Below, one piece after another: positions 58,196 through 64,000 of a DNA stretch of 64,000 nucleotides. Each line of letters starts with the position of its first letter. Positions within the stretch are counted from its first letter, which is position 1. The position numbers and the translations under genes are program-made. Source of the stretch: Candidatus Limosilactobacillus excrementigallinarum (lineage in GTDB: Bacteria > Bacillota > Bacilli > Lactobacillales > Lactobacillaceae); NCBI GenBank assembly GCA_019117445.1, contig DWZS01000003.1, forward strand, positions 1-64,000, written 5' to 3'. Under the pieces are notes generated by a model. The model saw only the letters and a list, made by a program, of their open reading frames with translations. It was not told the origin of the DNA and did no database searches.

Positions 58196-60448
58196 ATGAA
58201 AAGAACATTTGATATCGCTCCATGGCACGTTGCAACTAAACAATGGGATCCAGAAGATAAACGCCTTCAGGAATCAATGACTTCATTAGCAAACGAAAAC
58301 TTGGGAATGCGGGGCTTCTTCGAAGAAGGCTACACCGGTGACCATATGCAAGGAGTCTACCTCGGTGGAGTTTGGTTCCCTGATAAGACACGTGTTGGTT
58401 GGTGGAAGAACGGTTATCCAAAATACTTTGGTAAGATGATCAACGCGGTTAACTTTATGAAGTTAATCATTAAAGTTAACGGTGAACAACTGGACTTAAA
58501 CAAACAAACACCAAAAGATTTCAAATTAGATCTTGATATGAAACGGGGTGTCTTAACTCGTGAATTTACCGTTGAAATCGGTGGTACTGAAATGTACTTC
58601 AACTTTGAACGGTTCGTTTCGGCCGTCCAAAAAGAATTAGTGGGTCAACGGTTACACATTAAGAATCACGGTAATGATGATGCAAAGGTCGAAATTACCA
58701 GCATGATTGATGCGGATGTCTATAATGAAGACGCTAATTATGATGAACAATTCTGGAACGTTTTGGGTAAAAATGCTAGTGATGAACATGCCGAATTAAC
58801 TTCTGAAACGAAGCCAAACGACTTTGGGACGCCACAGTTTACTGTCGGAATGAAAACGACCACGAAGACGGATTTAGCCCACGTCGGTGATGGTACTGAT
58901 GAGAAGGATGCTTACAATAACTTTGCGGGCACAGTAGCTGCTGGCCAAGAAGTAACAATTGAAAAACGGTCCGTTGTCGTTACCTCCCGGGACTTTGATT
59001 CCCAAGCAGCGATCGAAAAGCGTTTAGATGATTTAACTGACCAATTAGATGGTCAAAGCTTTGATGATTTATTAGCTCCCCATGTACAAGAATGGGCCGA
59101 CCGGTGGACAAAGTCTGATGTTGAAATTGAAGGGGACGAAGGGGCCCAACAAGGGATTCGCTTTAACCTCTTCCAACTCTTCTCAACCTACTATGGTAAT
59201 GATTACCGGCTAAATATTAGTCCAAAAGGCTTCACTGGTGAAAAGTACGGTGGTGCTACATACTGGGATACCGAAGCTTACTGTATTCCAGTCTACTTAG
59301 GGGTTGCCAACCCAGAAATTGCCCGTAACTTATTAATGTACCGGTATAAGCAACTGGATGGTGCCTTTGTAAACGCTAAGGAACAAGGCTTGAAGGGTGC
59401 ATTATTCCCAATGGTGACCTTTAACGGGATCGAATGCCACAACGAATGGGAAATTACCTTTGAAGAAATCCATCGGAATGGTGACATTGCTTTTGCGATT
59501 TACCTATACACTAAGTACACGGGCGACAAGTCATACGTGCTTAACGAAGGCGCGGAAGTCCTAACCGAAATTTCGCGGTTCTGGGCAGACCGGGTTCATT
59601 ACTCACAACGGCAAAACAAGTACATGTTGCACGGGGTAACCGGTCCAGATGAATACGATAACAATGTTAACAATGACTGGTACACGAACCTACTTTGTCA
59701 ATGGACATTGAAGTACACACTGGAAATCTTGGCAGAAGTTGATGACGATGTTGCCAAGAAGCTCAACGTTTCCGAAGATGAAAAGCGTTACTGGAAGGGT
59801 ATCGTGGATAACATGTACTTGCCATACGACAAGCAAAAAGATATTTTCCCGGAAAATGATGGCTTCTTAGATAAAGACCTGACCCCAGTGTCTGAAATTC
59901 CAAGTGATCAACTCCCATTGAACCAAAACTGGTCATGGGACAAGATTCTTCGTTCACCATATGTTAAGCAAGGGGACGTTATTCAAGGCCTGTGGGACTT
60001 TATTGATGACTTTACCAAAGAAGAAAAGAAGAATAACTTTGACTTCTATGAACAATTTACGGTTCATGAATCAAGCCTTTCTGCTTCCGTTTACTCCATT
60101 ATTGCGGCTGACATTGGCTATGAAGACAAGGCTGTTGAATTATACGAACGTTCAGCCCGCCTTGACCTTGATAACTACAACAATGATACTTCTGATGGTT
60201 TGCACATCACTTCCATGACGGGTTCATGGTTGGACATTGTTCAAGGATTTGCCGGCATGCGGGTTCGTGATGATCAACTCCACTTTGCCCCATTCTTACC
60301 AAAGAAGTGGGATTCATACCAATTCCGTCAAATGTTCCGGGGACGGATCTTAAAGGTTAAGGTTGATAAGCATGGTACGAAGATCGACTTAGTATCTGGT
60401 GACCCAATTACAATTGATTTAGATGGTCAAAAGTTAGAATTAAAGTAA
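58196..60448 (+). CDS. Maltose phosphorylase (GH65)
   Basis: EKYGGATYWDTEAYCIPVYLGVANPEIARNLLMYRYKQLDGA and GVTGPDEYDNNVNNDWYTN. Confidence 0.93.
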   Translation: MKRTFDIAPWHVATKQWDPEDKRLQESMTSLANENLGMRGFFEEGYTGDHMQGVYLGGVWFPDKTRVGWWKNGYPKYFGKMINAVNFMKLIIKVNGEQLDLNKQTPKDFKLDLDMKRGVLTREFTVEIGGTEMYFNFERFVSAVQKELVGQRLHIKNHGNDDAKVEITSMIDADVYNEDANYDEQFWNVLGKNASDEHAELTSETKPNDFGTPQFTVGMKTTTKTDLAHVGDGTDEKDAYNNFAGTVAAGQEVTIEKRSVVVTSRDFDSQAAIEKRLDDLTDQLDGQSFDDLLAPHVQEWADRWTKSDVEIEGDEGAQQGIRFNLFQLFSTYYGNDYRLNISPKGFTGEKYGGATYWDTEAYCIPVYLGVANPEIARNLLMYRYKQLDGAFVNAKEQGLKGALFPMVTFNGIECHNEWEITFEEIHRNGDIAFAIYLYTKYTGDKSYVLNEGAEVLTEISRFWADRVHYSQRQNKYMLHGVTGPDEYDNNVNNDWYTNLLCQWTLKYTLEILAEVDDDVAKKLNVSEDEKRYWKGIVDNMYLPYDKQKDIFPENDGFLDKDLTPVSEIPSDQLPLNQNWSWDKILRSPYVKQGDVIQGLWDFIDDFTKEEKKNNFDFYEQFTVHESSLSASVYSIIAADIGYEDKAVELYERSARLDLDNYNNDTSDGLHITSMTGSWLDIVQGFAGMRVRDDQLHFAPFLPKKWDSYQFRQMFRGRILKVKVDKHGTKIDLVSGDPITIDLDGQKLELK

Positions 60449-60467
60449 TTCAGGAAGGAGCTTAACC

Positions 60468-61127
60468 ATGAACTTTTCTGAGATTAAAGGATTTGCCTTC
60501 GACATGGACGGGGTCATTGCTGATACCGCCCGGTTCCATGGGCAGGCTTGGCACCAATTGGCTAACAAGGTGGGGACGGAATGGACCCCGGAATTAGCTG
60601 ATGCACTTAAGGGTGTTAGTCGGATGGATTCTCTCGAGTTGATTCTCAAGGCCGGTGGTCATGAGAATGACTATTCACAGGATGAGAAGGTCGCGTTGGC
60701 GACGGAAAAGAATGATAACTATGTTAAGTTAGTGGAAACTTTAACGCCGGCTGACATTTTACCGGGAATGAAAGCATTCTTAGATGAACTAAAGGCTGCA
60801 GGCTATCACTTAGTGTTAGCTTCTGCTTCCAAGAATGCTCCGAAAGTTTTAAAGTATCTGCAATTAACGGATTACTTTGAGGGGATCGTTGATCCAGCTA
60901 AGCTTTCTAAAGGGAAGCCGGATCCAGAAATTTATGTTGAAGCGGCCAAGACAATGAATTTGCCAGTTAACGAAGTGGCTGGGGTTGAGGACGCACAGGC
61001 TGGGATTCAGGCGATCAACGGTGCCGGAGAGCTCTCAATTGGGATCGGCAGTAGTCTGAAGGATGCAGATGTTAAATTTAATGAGACGAGCGAAGTTTCA
61101 TTAGACGCGATTAAAGCACAACTATAA
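60468..61127 (+). CDS. pgmB: Beta-phosphoglucomutase
   Basis: FAFDMDGVIADTARFHGQAWHQLA; GVEDAQAGIQAIN; follows maltose phosphorylase. Confidence 0.94.
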   Translation: MNFSEIKGFAFDMDGVIADTARFHGQAWHQLANKVGTEWTPELADALKGVSRMDSLELILKAGGHENDYSQDEKVALATEKNDNYVKLVETLTPADILPGMKAFLDELKAAGYHLVLASASKNAPKVLKYLQLTDYFEGIVDPAKLSKGKPDPEIYVEAAKTMNLPVNEVAGVEDAQAGIQAINGAGELSIGIGSSLKDADVKFNETSEVSLDAIKAQL

Positions 61128-61254
61128 TCATAACTATTCACTCATCGCAACAATCATCAAGGAGGCCGGGAGTTACCCCGCCTCCTTTTTATGTGGAAGA
61201 TGATAATGCAATTAATGGGCGTTCGGCGTAAGATATTAATCAAAGAGGAGGATC

Positions 61255-62085
61255 ATGATGAAATTTATTTCTTGGAATATTGATTCAATTAATGCTGCGT
61301 TGACTGGGACATCTACGCGGGCCGGAGAAACCCGGGAAGTTTTGCACAAAATTGCTGATTTAGCGCCAGATGTGATTGCCATTCAAGAAACTAAGCTTTC
61401 CAAAAATGGCCCCACCAAAAAACATTTCACAGTTTTGAATGAACTTTTCCCAGACTACCAAGTTGCCTGGCGGAGCTCAGTTGAACCCGCACGGAAAGGG
61501 TACGCGGGAACGATGTATCTTTATCGGACTGGCCTCGAACCAAAGATTTCTTATCCGCAAATTGGTGCTCCAGAACCCATGGATGATGAGGGCCGGATGA
61601 TTACTTTAGAATTTCCAGACTTTTTTGTTACAGAAGTGTATACACCAAACTCAGGAACCGGGCTCCGACGCTTGGCTGAACGGCAAATTTGGGATGATCG
61701 TTACCGAGAATATCTCCAGCAATTAGACCAGCAAAAGCCAGTGATCGCCAGTGGTGATTTTAACGTTGCTCATGAGCCGATCGACCTGGCCCATCCAGAA
61801 AATAATCACCATTCAGCTGGCTTTACCGACGAAGAACGTGAGCACTTTACTAAATTATTAAAGGCTGGTTTTACGGATAGTTTCCGTCACCTTCATCCGG
61901 AAGAAAAAGGTGCCTATTCCTGGTGGGCACAACGGGTGATTACCAGCAAGCAAAATAACTCTGGATGGCGGATTGACTACTGGTTGGTTAGTGATCGGAT
62001 CGCCGGTAAGGTAGTGAAATCATCGATGATTGATACCGGATCACGCCGTGATCATACGCCGATTGAATTAGACATTGATTTATAA
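61255..62085 (+). CDS. Exodeoxyribonuclease III / AP endonuclease family
   Basis: MKFISWNIDSINAAL, DVIAIQETKLS, VIASGDFNVAH, SRRDHTPIELDI. Confidence 0.92.
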   Translation: MMKFISWNIDSINAALTGTSTRAGETREVLHKIADLAPDVIAIQETKLSKNGPTKKHFTVLNELFPDYQVAWRSSVEPARKGYAGTMYLYRTGLEPKISYPQIGAPEPMDDEGRMITLEFPDFFVTEVYTPNSGTGLRRLAERQIWDDRYREYLQQLDQQKPVIASGDFNVAHEPIDLAHPENNHHSAGFTDEEREHFTKLLKAGFTDSFRHLHPEEKGAYSWWAQRVITSKQNNSGWRIDYWLVSDRIAGKVVKSSMIDTGSRRDHTPIELDIDL

Positions 62086-62140
62086 TTAATTTAGTCTAGA
62101 GGACATTCACAACCGTGGTATACTGAATTTGTGATTATAA

Positions 62141-62680
62141 ATGAGAGAAGGAATAATTGTGGAACGAGCAAATAAGCGTTTTGATTGGGCAGCCTTTATT
62201 TTAGGTGTCCTATTGGTCATTTTAGGGTGTGTTTCGATGTATCATATCGATAAAACCCTGCGGTTAGTGGCAATTTTGATGGGAATTGGTGCCATTATAA
62301 AGGGAATCTATGAAATTTGGCTTCGCCAGACAGTGAATAATTTGCTGAACCACCGATCCGCTTGGTTGTTAATTATGGCCATCTTAGATATTATTGTTGG
62401 GTTGATCTTCCTGTTTGTACGGGGCGTTGGTGCATTAACAATTGCTTACCTGTTTGCTATCTGGTTCATTATTGACAGTATTGGTCAATTGCAAGTTTCC
62501 AATTTCTACCGTCAATTTGGTAAGGGCTACTACTGGTTGCTAGTTGTTTTGAACGTTATCGGCGTAATTGTAGGGGTTATCTTATTGTTTAACCCTGCGC
62601 TTTCGGCAATTACTCTTGTTTGGTTAATCGCTGCTGCTCTGATCCTGTTAGGAGTAATTGCAATTGTTGCTGCCTTTTAA
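62141..62680 (+). CDS. HdeD/DUF308-family membrane protein
   Basis: Six TM segments, repeated short TM pattern; GTG at 62159 (VERANKRFDW) is an alternative start. Confidence 0.7.
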   Translation: MREGIIVERANKRFDWAAFILGVLLVILGCVSMYHIDKTLRLVAILMGIGAIIKGIYEIWLRQTVNNLLNHRSAWLLIMAILDIIVGLIFLFVRGVGALTIAYLFAIWFIIDSIGQLQVSNFYRQFGKGYYWLLVVLNVIGVIVGVILLFNPALSAITLVWLIAAALILLGVIAIVAAF

Positions 62681-62695
62681 AGGCGCTAAGTTTTT

Positions 62696-62730
62696 AAAAA
62701 GACGTGAGCTGGTGCTCACGTCTTTTTTGT
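62696..62730 (+). terminator. Intrinsic terminator
   Basis: aaaaagacgtgagctggtgctcacgtcttttttg. Confidence 0.8.
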
Positions 62731-62776
62731 TGAATCATGCTAAAATAAAAGAAATCGTGATGAAAGAGGAATGATT

Positions 62777-63343
62777 ATGGGGACAGTAGTGGTATTGCCA
62801 TCATTCAAGCGGGAACATAGTGATTGGCAACAAGTAAATATTGGGCATCGTCAGTTGCAAGTTCTCGATTATCAACAATTTCAGCTTAACCCGTACACAT
62901 TTGACCAACTAGTTCAAGCGGTAGTTGATTATCTACGAACCGTGGCCCAGCCAGTCATCCTGATTGGAGAAGACTTTGGTGCGTTAGTTGCGTTACGAGC
63001 AGCAGTTGATCTTTTAGGACGGCTTGATCGGCTAATTTTAGTTCGGCCTCATTGTCAAGCTTCAACGAATCTGCTAAATTCAGGACTATTTCAACCGGCT
63101 CCATTAGATCGCCATCAGCTTAAATCGCTTAAACATTCACTCCAAGGGGTGGATTTAACGGGCGAATTGATGCATGTTCAGGGGCTAACCTACCTCTTTG
63201 CTGGGGAACAAGATCGTAAAAATCGGCGAGTTGCTCAAGAACTCAAGAATCGTTTAATTGATGGTCACTTAGAAGTAGTGCCGAAAATGGGTAAGACGTT
63301 GAATGAAGCCGGAATTAAGGCACTAAGTGAGAACTTACGGTGA
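62777..63343 (+). CDS. Alpha/beta hydrolase-like protein
   Basis: PVILIGEDFGALVALRAAVDLLGRLDRLILVRP; translationally coupled to the next gene. Confidence 0.6.
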   Translation: MGTVVVLPSFKREHSDWQQVNIGHRQLQVLDYQQFQLNPYTFDQLVQAVVDYLRTVAQPVILIGEDFGALVALRAAVDLLGRLDRLILVRPHCQASTNLLNSGLFQPAPLDRHQLKSLKHSLQGVDLTGELMHVQGLTYLFAGEQDRKNRRVAQELKNRLIDGHLEVVPKMGKTLNEAGIKALSENLR

Positions 63344-64000
63344 TGAAAATGCTTTGCAATCGTGACTTAAATGATCGCGAACGTTTGCTGGTTGCCCAAA
63401 TGGAATATCAGCTGCTCCAGACTGGACAAGTTGTCAAAATCGGTCCGCAACCGTTTGGAAGGGTGATCCAGCATTGTCAAACCGCGGATGGTTTTCAAAT
63501 GTTTGTGATCGAAAATCGGCCACAAAGGGAATATACACTGCTGTTTAAAGGTTCATCTGGGCTCATTAAGGGCACCATGGAGACTTGGAATCATGAATGG
63601 TTAGCAACAAATTTACCAATTGGTTGGTCATTATTTGTCCAACGCGGGGTGATTCCAGGGCAACTGCGGACGGCGGCTCACAAGTTAAATGAAATTTTAC
63701 GTAAGTATCCAGAAGCGAAGTTCTATTTATATGGTCACTCACTAGGTTCGATTAATATTCAATATGCGCTAGCCAATTGTCATAAGCTGGGACAGATTAA
63801 ACGGGCAGATATTTATGAAGGGCCTAATATTTACTGGTTACTCAGTCGTCGGCAGCAACGACGGGTCCGTAAATTTAAACATAAGGTCAATAATTATATC
63901 GACGTTTATGATCCGGTAACTGCTGGTTTTGTTGATGGACGACGTCTTGTGGGGCGGCTTCGTTACGTGAAAAGTAAGTTGTTGCCGCCAATTCGGCAAC
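63343..64000 (+). CDS. Lipase/DUF2974-like alpha/beta hydrolase, partial at window edge
   Basis: Open frame from ATG 63343 (MKMLCNRDLNDRERLLVAQ...) to the window end without a stop; FYLYGHSLGSINIQYA nucleophile elbow; absent from the ORF track. Confidence 0.75.
   Translation, partial: MKMLCNRDLNDRERLLVAQMEYQLLQTGQVVKIGPQPFGRVIQHCQTADGFQMFVIENRPQREYTLLFKGSSGLIKGTMETWNHEWLATNLPIGWSLFVQRGVIPGQLRTAAHKLNEILRKYPEAKFYLYGHSLGSINIQYALANCHKLGQIKRADIYEGPNIYWLLSRRQQRRVRKFKHKVNNYIDVYDPVTAGFVDGRRLVGRLRYVKSKLLPPIRQ

Noticed and set aside
1-64000. tRNA, rRNA, CRISPR array, prophage, transposase or defence island
   Set aside because: No matching sequence patterns found on reading; a tRNAscan/CRISPR/IS search would be needed for certainty

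Overview
This looks like an ordinary chromosomal window from a low-to-mid GC lactic acid bacterium (Lactobacillaceae, probably Limosilactobacillus; organism call is inference from protein style and gene content). About 50 protein-coding genes cover most of the window. Many are carbohydrate and nucleoside catabolism genes (deoxyribose/ribose locus, GH31 glucosidase, maltose phosphorylase/pgmB, truncated GH42 beta-galactosidase). The rest include transporters (CPA1 antiporter, ECF module, purine permease, CorA, TerC, OpuC-type, APC, MFS), peptidases (C69, PepX, proline iminopeptidase), cell-wall enzymes (LtaS-like, tandem L,D-transpeptidases) and SufS/SufU. I recognise three cis-regulatory RNAs on the minus strand: a TPP riboswitch upstream of an ECF ATPase/T-component pair, a guanine-type purine riboswitch upstream of a nucleobase permease, and a T-box leader upstream of a MetQ-like protein. 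Two degraded loci stand out: a deletion joining a LacI-type regulator out of frame to a GH42 beta-galactosidase missing its N-terminus, and a DeoK/ribokinase-family gene cut by an in-frame TAA beside an intact ribokinase. I saw no rRNA, tRNA, CRISPR array, prophage or convincing transposase. I did not find a clearly novel multi-gene system; the best poorly characterised candidates are a Thr/Asn/Ser-rich surface-type protein next to an unknown membrane protein (54313-55608), a 28-aa membrane micro-ORF (29583-29669), and the TPP-controlled ECF module with no S-component.
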